A stretch of DNA of 64,000 bases from Naegleria lovaniensis (taxonomy: Eukaryota > Heterolobosea > Eutetramitea > Acrasida > Naegleriidae), in NCBI RefSeq assembly GCF_003324165.1, contig NW_025407868.1:124001-188000 (forward strand). The letters are read 5' to 3'. Under the pieces are notes generated by a model, which saw only the letters and a program-made list of their open reading frames with translations, made no database searches and had not been told where the DNA came from. Numbering within the stretch: position 1 is the first letter of the stretch; every line of letters starts with the position of its first letter. Made by a program: the position numbers and the translations under genes. This document shows positions 8,301-18,635 of the stretch, one piece after another.

Positions 8301-9821
8301 ATGAAGTTGTGGATTTTTCTAAATGCTTTGGTGCTACTCGCGCTTCTCGAACCATTCTCGAGAAGTGATCATTTCATCATCGGAAATCAATGGGTGTTGG
8401 CCAATGCTATTATTATTGATCCTTCCAATCCACAATATTCTGTGGATCGATTGGATTGGAATCAAAGAGTTCCTGCAAAAAATCCTTCAGCTCTTGTCTA
8501 TTGTGAGAATGCACAAGATGTTGCCAATTGGATTTCCTATGCAAGAAATGAAAGAGCAAGAAATGAATCGTATCAATTTTCAATACGAAGTGGAAGACAT
8601 TCCTATGAAGCTTATTCAGTCAATAACGGTGGAATTGTCATTGATGTCTCTCGAATGAAATCCATCTCGATTGACACCATGCATCAACAAGTCACTATTG
8701 GTGCCGGGATGAGAAATTTTGAAATTTATCAATCGTTATGGAATCATTCATCTGATCTTGATGGCAGATTTGCATTCACGGGTGGAACATGTCCCACTGT
8801 TGGCATTGGTGGATTTGCATTGGGAGGTGGATTTGGATATTTGGCAAGATATCATGGACTTGCCATTGATAATTTAGTATCAGCTCAAATCGTCATGTAT
8901 AATTCCCAAATATTAACTGTGAATCAAACAAATGAATATAGAGATTTATTTTGGGCATTACGTGGAGGAGGAAATGGTAATTTTGGAGTGGTAATTTCTT
9001 TCACTTTCAAATTAATCAAAGCTCCCTCCTTTGTGGTCAAGTATGATTTGGAATGGTCCAACGATGATCACATGTATCATGTATTTTCAATATGGCAAGA
9101 ATTAGCTCCAACCATAGACTCTCGTCTCACTTCTCAATTCACCATTTACAATGGAACGTTTGCTTCACAAGGATTATTTGTGTTTGGCAGCGAAGAGGAA
9201 TTGAGAGACTTGTTACAACCACTCCTCACAGCTAGTACCAATAATTTACGTAAAATTCAATTCAAGACCTATTCCTACATGGATAGTGTGTTGGAATATG
9301 CTGGATGTAAGACCATTCAAGAATGTGAGGCGATCATGCACTCTCAACCCTCGTATGAACATCCCATTCTGTACAAAACGAAAAGTTCGTATGCCTTTGA
9401 ACCTCTCTCACGACACGCCATTCAACAATTTGCGAATATTCTCTCGGCACCGTATTCGTATGCGGCATTGGCTGGTTCTTTTTCGTGTGTTCAGTTTGAT
9501 TCTTATGGTGGAGTGATTGGTCAAGTCGATATTCAGAGTACAGCATTTCCTCATCGACGTGCACGATTCCATGCTCAATATATGATTTACTATAATAAGA
9601 GAGAATATACAGCAATGGCAGAGGATTGGATCAATGCATTCTATGAAAAAACAGCTCCATTGTACCTTTCCAGATTTTCCTATGCTAATTATTGTGATTC
9701 TTATCTGAAACACTATGAGCATTCGTATTATGGAGAGAATATGTGGGAATTACGAAAGGTGAAACAAAAGTATGATCCCATCAATTTATTCCGATATGAA
9801 CAATCCATTCAATTTCCTTAA
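8301..9821 (+). CDS. Secreted FAD-linked oxidase, berberine-bridge (BBE-like) family
   Basis: A 506-residue flavoprotein of the VAO/PCMH superfamily. It has a signal peptide (residues 1-20), a FAD-binding domain with RSGRHSYEAYSV and GTCPTVGIGGFALGGGFGY, and a C-terminal BBE motif (NLFRYEQSI). His100 and Cys164 sit exactly where family members attach FAD through two covalent bonds (8-alpha-histidyl and 6-S-cysteinyl). Such enzymes oxidise sugars or other alcohols with O2, giving H2O2; the substrate cannot be read off. I chose the ATG at 8301 because it follows CTACAAAAAAA; the frame is open up to 8202 inside the KAR5-like gene but without an ATG. Several NxS/T sites fit passage through the secretory route. 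Confidence 0.92.
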   Translation: MKLWIFLNALVLLALLEPFSRSDHFIIGNQWVLANAIIIDPSNPQYSVDRLDWNQRVPAKNPSALVYCENAQDVANWISYARNERARNESYQFSIRSGRHSYEAYSVNNGGIVIDVSRMKSISIDTMHQQVTIGAGMRNFEIYQSLWNHSSDLDGRFAFTGGTCPTVGIGGFALGGGFGYLARYHGLAIDNLVSAQIVMYNSQILTVNQTNEYRDLFWALRGGGNGNFGVVISFTFKLIKAPSFVVKYDLEWSNDDHMYHVFSIWQELAPTIDSRLTSQFTIYNGTFASQGLFVFGSEEELRDLLQPLLTASTNNLRKIQFKTYSYMDSVLEYAGCKTIQECEAIMHSQPSYEHPILYKTKSSYAFEPLSRHAIQQFANILSAPYSYAALAGSFSCVQFDSYGGVIGQVDIQSTAFPHRRARFHAQYMIYYNKREYTAMAEDWINAFYEKTAPLYLSRFSYANYCDSYLKHYEHSYYGENMWELRKVKQKYDPINLFRYEQSIQFP

Positions 9822-10007
9822 GAAGAGAAAATATTGAGGTGGAATCATCCACCCATACCCTACCTACATCCATACATGACTTGGTATGTAAATGACTCTC
9901 ATATATTTAAAGGCTTTGGTGCATCATGGTCATACAACATCGTTAGCGCTTTTATAAGGCTTTGTATGAAGACGAGCATAAAACAACCCACCCACACAAT
10001 TTTAAAA

Positions 10008-13000
10008 ATGCCAACAACAACGACCTCCCAGCATTCATCCTCTCAACAGCAACAACCCTTTATTCGGGACGGAATGAATCAACAACAACAAGCACAACAT
10101 ATATTCTCCGAAGAAGAGGAAGAAGAAGACATTGATGAAGGTATGTTTACATTGAAGATGACTGCAAACTCTCTAACTGTATTACCCATGCAGAATATTC
10201 GGAAGATGAAGAAGAAACAAGTATTGAGGACAGCAGCCTGATCGAAGATAGTACAACCGCTGAAATGGTTTTGAGGAAAAAGTTTTGGGCAAACTTTGAA
10301 AGAAAAAAAGGAACTCCTGTTGACTCTGATATATATTTAATCATTGACGAAGTAAATGACAAGAGAGTTGATCTAGATCTGTATATTCAACAACTAGACA
10401 AAATCAAATGTATCAAACGGTACACTCCATATACAGTGGTAGTACATCAAGCAACAAACATTAATGTACCACATGAGGAGATAAAAAAATATGGCGAACA
10501 TTCCATTACGGTGGACTATCGGTTATCAGGAACATTATTTCATACTCATACCAAAACGTGGCTCAGCCGTACATTTTATGGACCTTATGTGGGTAGAAAT
10601 TTTGTGAAACAAGTGAAAAAAGACCATCAGAAAATTCAAGAAACAGTGGAGTTTGAAATGCCTCTATTTTTCTATAGTAATATCGTGGATGAATCTGTTG
10701 TACTTGTCGTAGAGGTCATTACAGCATTTCGACAAAAGTCAACAATTATCCATGAATTTTCTTCCGCCTGGACGATATTAAGAATTTTTAAAGAAACAAA
10801 GTATGGCAAGTCCATCGACACCATTCCTAATTTGATGTCATACGTAAATGATGAAAATTTTAACGTTTCTAGAGAATGCTTTACATTCGAAGGAACACCT
10901 AGGGTATTAAGCTTTGTTGCGGAGCCTCTCGAAGATCAGTTGACAAAGAAGACATACACAAAAATAAGCTACTCCTTTTTTACTCACCCTGAGTTGAAAA
11001 CTAGTGGAGCTGTAAATTACTTCAGACCTAACGACATTGTCAGCCAAAAAGATTTTATTCCTGGCATCAAATTTAATTCATCAAAATATATTACGGATTT
11101 GGTTAATCCAAGACTGTCCGATGATTTTCAAGCAAACATTGTAGATATTCAATTTACCTTACCAATTCAATTTGAACAAAAAATTCTAAGTTATATGAAA
11201 GAGCAACGTAGAAAAGAACATGGAGAATATGTCAACAACGAAAAAGAGGTGTCCTTGGTGAAAAGAGTGCTGAGTATTGGCTCTCATAACACTTTTACGT
11301 ATATACAAGGGCCATCAGAGTCAACCTTGGTTCCGGTTAAGAATGACATGTCAGGAGAGGTTGCTAGTCTGAAGCTTGACAATAATTTTTCCTTTAAAGT
11401 TGTGAAACAGGAGTTGTGTGCCATCATTTTCGAAATCCACTATATTTTTGAGGTGCCACTGCCTCTTGGAGAATTCAAGAGATCATTTATGGATAAGTTA
11501 ACAGGAAGCAACAAAAACAAAAAGACCGTTCCAGAAATTGACTTTACAACACACAGTGTTTCTGTTGGGTATTGCTTATTTTTCCCTAACTTTAAGAAGT
11601 TTGGAAAAATCGAGCAAGAGATTATATGTGCTCCTGGTCTGAGTTTTTTAGGCAAGCCCATTTTCAAAGCATCAAATTTGGTGACAGAACAGCAGCAGGA
11701 TCAAAAGTTCACACTGCAATTCAATTACTTTAGCATTTCAAACGGTGATGTAGAGGAAAAAATTGTGAAAGAAGAAAAAAAGAAACTGGTCAAGCAACAA
11801 TCCCTTAAAGACGAAATTCAAAACACATCCCCACCTCCTAAGGATGATGTTGGTGTAAATTCCTATCCATCTGTCGAAGAAGATGTTGCAGTAATTCCAA
11901 GTTGCCCTTCAGAGCCTCAACCTATTGAAGAACCCACAATAATAGCGCCACCAGAAATTACAGAAGATGTTCTCCACAATCAACAATTACCATCCACTCC
12001 TAAAAACAACAAAGAACAATCAGATTATGTTCTAGAACAACTAAGCTCTCCAGGGTCTGATCTTGATGCTCTTTCAGCTCCCGCTATTCATCATTACCAT
12101 GAAGAGAAAATTGAGCTTGGAAGATCTAGAGATCTTACAAAAGAAATTAAGCAACTTATGAACAGCCTAAAATTCAATGTTGTCGAAGACATGAATGGAA
12201 GAAGGCTTCTCAGTGATGGGAAAGAAATAAGCGTTGACAACAATATGGAACTGCAGTCTCACAACATGTACATCAATTTTCTTTCTTTTATTCCGAAAAA
12301 GAGTAAGTTTTTAATGTTGTAACATTGAACAATGTATCATTGTGTATAGGCCATAACATACCAAAATCTATTTACTTCAAATTTCAATTCTTCACATTTT
12401 CACAAACGGACACTAGCAAAACACCTCTGTATTTAGTTGAACCAACCTCATTTGAAGAGAACGAAGTTTATGCCCTATCTTTAAAAACTCAAAATGATTA
12501 CAATGGAAATTATGGATTACAGCTGAAATTTACGCTTGACCCAAGTACTGTCACAGAAGAAGAGTATTCAAAATTTTTGTCATACCTCCATAATGATAGC
12601 TTATTTATCAATATCTTTGACAATGAATCTAGATTCAGTTATGGTGTATTTAGAATACCTCTGGCACTGTTCATGCGAGATCCATCAGAAACAAGTGTAC
12701 AACAAACAAGAGAATATGATGTTATTGAAAGCTTAGAAAGTATAATCACAGACGAAGGTTTTACTGAAGAGCTAAAAGGTACTCACTTGGGAAAGATTGT
12801 TGTAACTGTCAGTAATGTAGGAAAACCTGCTGAATCACAGATTAACAAATTTGTGAAAGCCAAACAAAAATATGAAGCCACATCTCGTAAGAAGAAGTCC
12901 GATGGGCCAACTCTAAGTCTGTATGACCAGTATAACTTTTTAACCAGTCTCAAAGAACCATCGTTTAAGGAGATTGAACAAATGAACAACCAACAACTGA

Positions 13001-14403
13001 TTGAGTATTGCTCTGTAAAATTACAGAAGGTAATGGAATATCGTAACAAAGAAAAGACGAATGTGATTCTTCACAACATTGAGGAGATGCTCACTTCACA
13101 CAAAGTCATCTATGCATCTTTTGGGGAGCTAGAGTATTTTGAAATTCCTTTCAAAAATATGTATACTAAGGATCATGCTTTCACTGTAGAGATTGAGCAA
13201 AAAGAATTGAGCTTGTCAATGATTGTAGACGAAGGCGAAAGGTTATTATTGAGTGAATTTCAACAAGATTGGAAATGCATTCAATTGCAGTCTCAAGGAA
13301 GTTACGCCTATAGGTTCTCATTACAAAGTAATGCACAAACCCAACTTCCTTTCAAATTTCAAAGCTTTTCAGATATGGGAGAAAATAGCAACGTCGAGGA
13401 AATGCGAGTTGTGGTGAAAAATAGTTCTGGCTCAATTTTAAAGATTATCAAAATAAGAGTGGTACCTAGAAGCTTTGTCATTCATCAGAATTTTGAATTT
13501 TATCATCCCGTGACTGAAACTGTCGGACGAGTATCATACAAAAAGAAAGTCAAATACTCTCTCACAGAATTTGGGCATGAACATTTGCATGCCGCTAACA
13601 TTTTTGTAAAAACCAATGGCAACGTTTATGCCAGCACGAGTTCCTATGCAAACGTAAGTATTTCTTGATGGCAACTTTCATGACCTTTTTTGCAGAATTC
13701 ATCATTCATAAGCATTGATTTAAAGTCCACCCTTGTCAATAATACTAAATCTTCTGGCCATGTATTGATATTTGGAGATCAGTATTTCCATAGATTAATA
13801 GAAATATGGAAAGTGGTTATTATACCTGTACAAACATTCACATTTGACGCATTCATTGGTCAAACGAATTATTCAGAATTCCACATTCCAAAACTTTCAT
13901 TGTCAAGCGACGCATATGTTCGATGTGAGAAAATAGATAACGAACATATTGATTGCTCTGTCGAGGACGAAATATTGCATGCCAAATTTACAACCGAGTT
14001 GAATTCGGAAAGAGGAACTATCTACTCCATGTTCCATATTCTAGAAACAACTAATTCAGTAACAAAACTACTGGCAAGATATTTCTTTAAAATTAATCTC
14101 CAGCAACAAACACCCTCAAAATCCTACAATCACATGATTCCCATCAACTCCACAGAAAAGCTAAAACTTTCATTTGTCAATGCGGAGCCAAGAACTATTG
14201 ACTATACGATTTCCTCTAATCATCCTGAGCTGTTAAGATTTAAGGTAGAACAGGTTACTCTTGCTCCTGGACAACGACATGTGATATATATGAAATTTTT
14301 CCCTTGTTTCACAATAGGTTCTCAAGAGATATTGCTATACATTAACAGAAAGGAGGATAACCAAACAGTTAAGTGTCTAGGTATTAATGTCAAGTATCAA
14401 TAA
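10008..14403 (+). CDS. NPHP4: Nephrocystin-4 (ciliary transition-zone protein)
   Basis: Four exons (10008-10140, 10194-12302, 12350-13653, 13696-14403) join in frame to give 1,417 residues, close to human NPHP4 (1,426). Introns are 53, 47 and 42 bp, all GT-AG. The head is Gln/Glu-rich. Diagnostic stretches follow the human order: an early C2-like part with LFFYSN..VVVEV, PGIKFNS, SFKVVKQEL..IFEIHYIF, NIPKSIYFKFQFFTFS, a middle GELEYFEIPFKN / FTVEIEQKELSMIVD-like segment, PFKFQSFSDMG, NFEFYHPVTE, and the end HPELLRFKVEQV..GSQEILLYINRKED. NPHP4 works with NPHP1 and RPGRIP1L at the base of cilia, so the organism makes flagella. The ATG at 10008 follows TTTTAAAA. The stop lies 1 bp from that of the facing gene. 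Confidence 0.93.
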
Positions 14404-14404
14404 A

Positions 14405-15877
14405 TTAGTCGTATTTGAGAGTGGACAAGAATGCATCAACATCTGAATGATCTTTGTCTGCCTTTGTGTTGTCTTCAAATAGTGTTACACACAGGCCAGT
14501 ATTGTCTTCGATTTCAAATCTTTCTCGTTTGCGTTTGCCAGTTGTTAAATTTTTGGCATGAAGTGGAGATTGGAAAAAGAAGGATGGTGAATTGAAAAAA
14601 TCATCAGCTGAGAAATTTGGTTCAGCTGTCGACGTGCTATTTGGAATGCTGCCAAATATTTTCTGCATGGTCGTTGGTGAAGCTGTTGATTGGCCTTTGT
14701 GACGAGGTGTCTTGGGAGAAGATGACGAAGGAGTAATCTCCATGTTTCCATTGTTCTCTTTTTGATCTGAAGATGAGTAATTCGTGGAGGCAGGTGTCGA
14801 AGAAGTTGTCGAAGGTGGAGTTTCAATAGGATCTGGAAGTGTAATTGGAACTGTGGTGCTAAAAGGAACTACAGTTGGTGGATACATTGGAAATGGGAAA
14901 CATGCATTGATTGGAGGAGGTGGATAAAGAGGAGGTGGAAAAGTAGGTGGATGACATGTTGTGGAAGAAGATGCCTTCTTTTTTTCTACAGCCTTACTCG
15001 TTTTTGACTGTTTCTTTGTCTTTGTTCCATTCGTTGTTGTCGATGAAGTCTTCTTTTGTTTGCTCTGCTTTTGACTTGTGACAGTCACTTGAGATGCAAC
15101 AGAAGCTGCTGACACACCTGAAGCTACTGAATGATTCGTCGACGAAGAATGAGAAGAATGTGAATGAGGTGATAAAGCACCACTAATGGCATGAGTGGGA
15201 ATCACGGTAGATGTACTTGCTGCAGAGGGAGAAATGGAAGGTGTTGTACAAGAAAGTGTCATGCCTGAGGATGAAGATGTGGTGGTGTTGTTGTTGTTGG
15301 CAGAAGAGACTTGTGTAAATTGAGTAGTAGTAGTAGTAGTGGTGGAAGTGATATCATCACTTTGATTGGGTAGACACGTATAATAGTGATGATGATGACT
15401 TGTGGTTTGTTGTGATGGATACTCATGATATACATTAAATTGTTCGTTGGAAACACTTTCTAATAAACTGGTCATGGCTTCCAGCAAGTGACTCACAGTC
15501 TGTTGTTTCTTTACATCTTTACAAATGGATTGAACGAGAGCTTGTTTGTATGCATTTTGTTGTTGTAAATTAGAGAGCTGTATATATTCAGTGAGGATTT
15601 TGCTCAAACCTTTCAACTGAGAATTCGTATCAAAGTCAGCCAATATTTCTTTGGATTCTCTCTTGAAAGCCTCATAACTCTCTGTAAAATTCTCTTCTCG
15701 CAAATATTGCAAGACAATGAAAGCGACATCACTCCGCGATACTAATTGTGTGTTGGGATCTTCAGATTGATGATGTTCGTCGTGGTGATCGGCTTGATTG
15801 GATGATGGTGCAGAGGAGGACGGAGTGTAACGAGCATGCGAGGTAGGAGGAGGAGGCACAGCAGCTGTTGAAGACAT
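14405..15877 (-). CDS. LisH-domain protein, low complexity (NPAT-like N-terminus)
   Basis: A 490-residue single-exon protein. Residues about 48-80 form a LisH motif (SDVAFIVLQYLREENFTESY), followed by an NPAT-like extension ending LTEYIQLS. The rest is mostly Ser/Thr/Pro/His-rich with a basic patch near residues 270-300 (KKQSKTSKAVEKKK) and a conserved-looking end with GKRKRERFEIED. LisH mediates dimerisation, and NPAT controls histone gene transcription in animals; that role here is a guess. The ATG follows AAAAAAA. The stop lies 1 bp beyond that of NPHP4 on the opposite strand. Confidence 0.65.
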   Translation of the reverse strand: MSSTAAVPPPPTSHARYTPSSSAPSSNQADHHDEHHQSEDPNTQLVSRSDVAFIVLQYLREENFTESYEAFKRESKEILADFDTNSQLKGLSKILTEYIQLSNLQQQNAYKQALVQSICKDVKKQQTVSHLLEAMTSLLESVSNEQFNVYHEYPSQQTTSHHHHYYTCLPNQSDDITSTTTTTTTQFTQVSSANNNNTTTSSSSGMTLSCTTPSISPSAASTSTVIPTHAISGALSPHSHSSHSSSTNHSVASGVSAASVASQVTVTSQKQSKQKKTSSTTTNGTKTKKQSKTSKAVEKKKASSSTTCHPPTFPPPLYPPPPINACFPFPMYPPTVVPFSTTVPITLPDPIETPPSTTSSTPASTNYSSSDQKENNGNMEITPSSSSPKTPRHKGQSTASPTTMQKIFGSIPNSTSTAEPNFSADDFFNSPSFFFQSPLHAKNLTTGKRKRERFEIEDNTGLCVTLFEDNTKADKDHSDVDAFLSTLKYD

Positions 15878-15977
15878 TTTTTTGATTTTTTTTAAACAAT
15901 GGTTTTAACGCACGTTTTGGGCGGGTAATATTTTCTTTTGGGTTGTTACATTCAACTCGCTTGAAGGCTTCGGTGCT

Positions 15978-17491
15978 TTAATCTTGTTTGCTCTTTTTCT
16001 GTTCTGGCTCTTCAACATGAGTGGATGCTCTCAGAGAGAGTTGAGCCATCTTCAATGCACTTTCATAAGATTTAGCTCCTCCAATGAAACCAGAAGCATG
16101 TACAAAGACACATCCAGGAATTCCAGACTTGTCACTCAATTCTTCATCTCTGATACCTCTCCAATCTTTATGAAGTGGAATTCTCGATGCAAATGATTGT
16201 TCCTCAACTGGTACTGCTTGTACTCTCCAATCTCCTTTAACATCTTTAAAGAGAGCATATTTGATGAGACCTTTCACGTTATATTTTTCTTCCAAAACGA
16301 AAAGATGTTCTTTCCATGGACAGAATTGATCCACAACAATAATTTCACCTGAGGGATCAATGGATTCTCTTGCTAAGAATGCCTTTTCAACAATGGTATA
16401 TGCTGGAAGCCATTCATTCACATAAATATCCACACTGTCAAGGAATTCAGAACGAGTGAGTTCAATTGCCTTTCTAAAACCAATATTCTCATCACTTGGT
16501 GCATTCCATTTGGGATTGAGTCGACCCACACGATGTGGAAGAGCTGTTGTAATTTTATATTTCAATTCACCATCGGAAATTTCAACACCATTATCATTGG
16601 CCTAACATTTGATATTTCAGTGAATGTTATTTGATATTTCAATGAATGGATGAATGTTCCAATGAGAATTGTTTTTTGAATTGCATAAAAGTTCCAAAGA
16701 CAAAAAAATTCATCATATTTCACAACACCCATCGTTCCAATGTCGTTCCGAGAATTAAAAAAAACCACAAATAACCTCTACCTACATCAATATGCTCAAT
16801 AAAATTTCCATAAACTCTCAAATAAATATCATCTTTTTGTTCCTCGGTTGCTCTATCTCCAATTAATTCTTCTAAAATTTGTCTTCCGAAATGTTTGTAA
16901 ATGAGACCAGCACTGGATAATCTAATTTTGGTAAATTTATCCAAATTCAAAGTATCCTTAAAACTAGCTTGATGATGATCGTATCTATGTCTTGCAGGAT
17001 CATAAACTGCTCCAACATCAACAATAATATCACACTCAGCTAAAATTTTTTCATCTCTTGTTCTAATCACAACACCATCTTTGTATTCTTGTAATAAACT
17101 TAACAGACCAATAGCAAGAGATTCATCACAATGAAAGGATCCACTGTGAGTACCAATTTTCTTTGTTGTTGGCTATGTGTGTCATTATTCATGTATCAAG
17201 ATTAAATTTAAACATTTTAAATAATTATTTAGAATTATTAAAATGATTTTTTACATTTTGAAAATGCACTTGATCGAATCCGAGACACAAATGCTCAACA
17301 ACAAAACGTACATTCAAATTTTCTGGTATTTTTGAATAGACCATATAAACGCTGTTATTAGAGATGGAGGTCATTCTTTTGTGGAAGTGTCTGCAATATT
17401 GTTGGGAAGATGAAGCGATGAATATTGATGATGGAAGGAGATGGCTTATTTTTTTAACACGAAGAACCGACAAGTTCATTGACGAAAGCAT
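15978..17491 (-). CDS. MYG1: MYG1 (UPF0160) DHH-family exonuclease
   Basis: Three exons on the minus strand, 17491-17255, 17172-16786 and 16601-15978, give about 415 residues. MYG1 is a 3'-5' RNA exonuclease found in nucleolus and mitochondria. Visible motifs are IGTHSGSFHCDE, IVDVGAVYDP with HRYDHHQ, SSAGLIYKHFG, IDANDNGVEI across the second splice, PWKEHL, WRGIRDEEL and GIPGCVFVHASGFIGG. The Ser/Arg/His-rich head fits a mitochondrial presequence. The end of exon 1 is uncertain: a GTAAAA donor at 17254 (82-bp AT-rich intron, preferred) and a GTACGT donor at 17311 (139 bp) both keep frame. Intron 2 is 184 bp. The start codon lies only 16 bp after the stop of the upstream carrier gene. Confidence 0.9.
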
Positions 17492-17507
17492 TATTTTTGA
17501 AATGAAT

Positions 17508-18491
17508 TTATTGACTCATCTTTGGCTTTCTTGAATTAATAGTTTCGAAAATGATTGGAAATAATACAAGTTTGGCTGTGGCGAAAAGGTAGCCATTGTA
17601 TAATGATAAAACGCCATCGTTTCTAATCTCCTTAACGATATTGATAATATTTGTATGTTCAGGATGGGATTTGGAGAGCATCCTTCTGTAAATGGTTTCA
17701 ATTGGATGACTGAAAAGCAAAGCAACCATATTTGAAATTAACAATTGTACAACTTCGTAATTCTTGTACGGTATTTGCAATTTCGGTATTGTCTTATAAA
17801 CTTGTTTGTAAATAACATGGAATACCACTATCTCAGTTAATTTTGTTCCAATTCCAGTAAAATCTAAAGAATTATAAAATGATTTTACCATACTGAACAA
17901 AGGTCCATTATTCCACCAGTCTTTCACTGTTTGCCACATGGTTTTTGAATAGACTTGAACAGGAGGCAACGCCTCTAATTTTGTAACACCAGATGACAAT
18001 GATGTTTCTTCTTTAGAAAGACTTGTAAAGTCCAAAATCATTGCCCTTGATTGCTTCAAATACATTGGATATAAAACTGTATTCAATATGATCTTTGAAA
18101 TTAGAAAGGATCCCACATTGTATCTCTTTAGAATTGGCGACAGAGTTTTAATTACAATCCATCCAAGCAATGATTGAGGCAATGCAAGGTACAAGTGATA
18201 TTCTATTCCTTTGAAAAAAGCTAAAACTCCATCTGTTTTAATTATTTTCCAAATATTGATGTGGTGGCCATACACTTGCTGATTTGCAGCAATAACAGCC
18301 AAAGGATGCGTGCACAATCTTGCAAGACAACTATAAACCGTAACCCTCCAAAGCCTCTTATTGGTGAGGAACGTTAAAACGAGATCTTGTCTATTGTTTG
18401 ATGTGCTGTTCATCACCGATGATGATTGGTTATGGTGTGCAAGACCTCCTCGAACTCCCGTGGATTGATGATGCAAGCCTGGCTTGAACAT
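17508..18491 (-). CDS. Divergent mitochondrial carrier (SLC25) family protein
   Basis: A 327-residue product with a degenerate threefold carrier layout. The last repeat keeps the carrier signature: SHPIETIYRRMLS with the Px[DE]xx[RK] step, followed by IVKEIRNDGVLSLYNGY. The first repeat has LCTHPLAVIAANQQV and IIKTDGVLAFFKGIEY. The middle repeat is badly eroded and interrupted by a Ser/Thr-rich insertion near residues 165-185. The substrate is unknown. An in-frame ATG lies 12 codons upstream (18527), but 18491 is preferred because it follows AATTAAAAAA. It is divergent from THOC5 and just ahead of MYG1. Confidence 0.7.
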   Translation of the reverse strand: MFKPGLHHQSTGVRGGLAHHNQSSSVMNSTSNNRQDLVLTFLTNKRLWRVTVYSCLARLCTHPLAVIAANQQVYGHHINIWKIIKTDGVLAFFKGIEYHLYLALPQSLLGWIVIKTLSPILKRYNVGSFLISKIILNTVLYPMYLKQSRAMILDFTSLSKEETSLSSGVTKLEALPPVQVYSKTMWQTVKDWWNNGPLFSMVKSFYNSLDFTGIGTKLTEIVVFHVIYKQVYKTIPKLQIPYKNYEVVQLLISNMVALLFSHPIETIYRRMLSKSHPEHTNIINIVKEIRNDGVLSLYNGYLFATAKLVLFPIIFETINSRKPKMSQ

Positions 18492-18635
18492 TTTTTTAAT
18501 TAGTATGATAAATTCCAACATATTCATCTCCCCTTGAACAAACGGATAATTTACTTCAAATTACCAACCTGTACTATGTATGACACTGAATTTATCATGA
18601 TGATTAGAAGAGATTTAAAAATTAACTTGTAAAAA
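18492..18635. promoter_or_regulatory. Shared divergent promoter region
   Basis: The 144 bp between the carrier start (minus) and the THOC5 start (plus) must carry upstream signals for both. It is AT-rich; no motif was recognised. Confidence 0.35.

Noticed and set aside
9334-9722. Two antisense frames in the BBE-like gene
   Set aside because: Shadows of a well-supported gene; no family resemblance.
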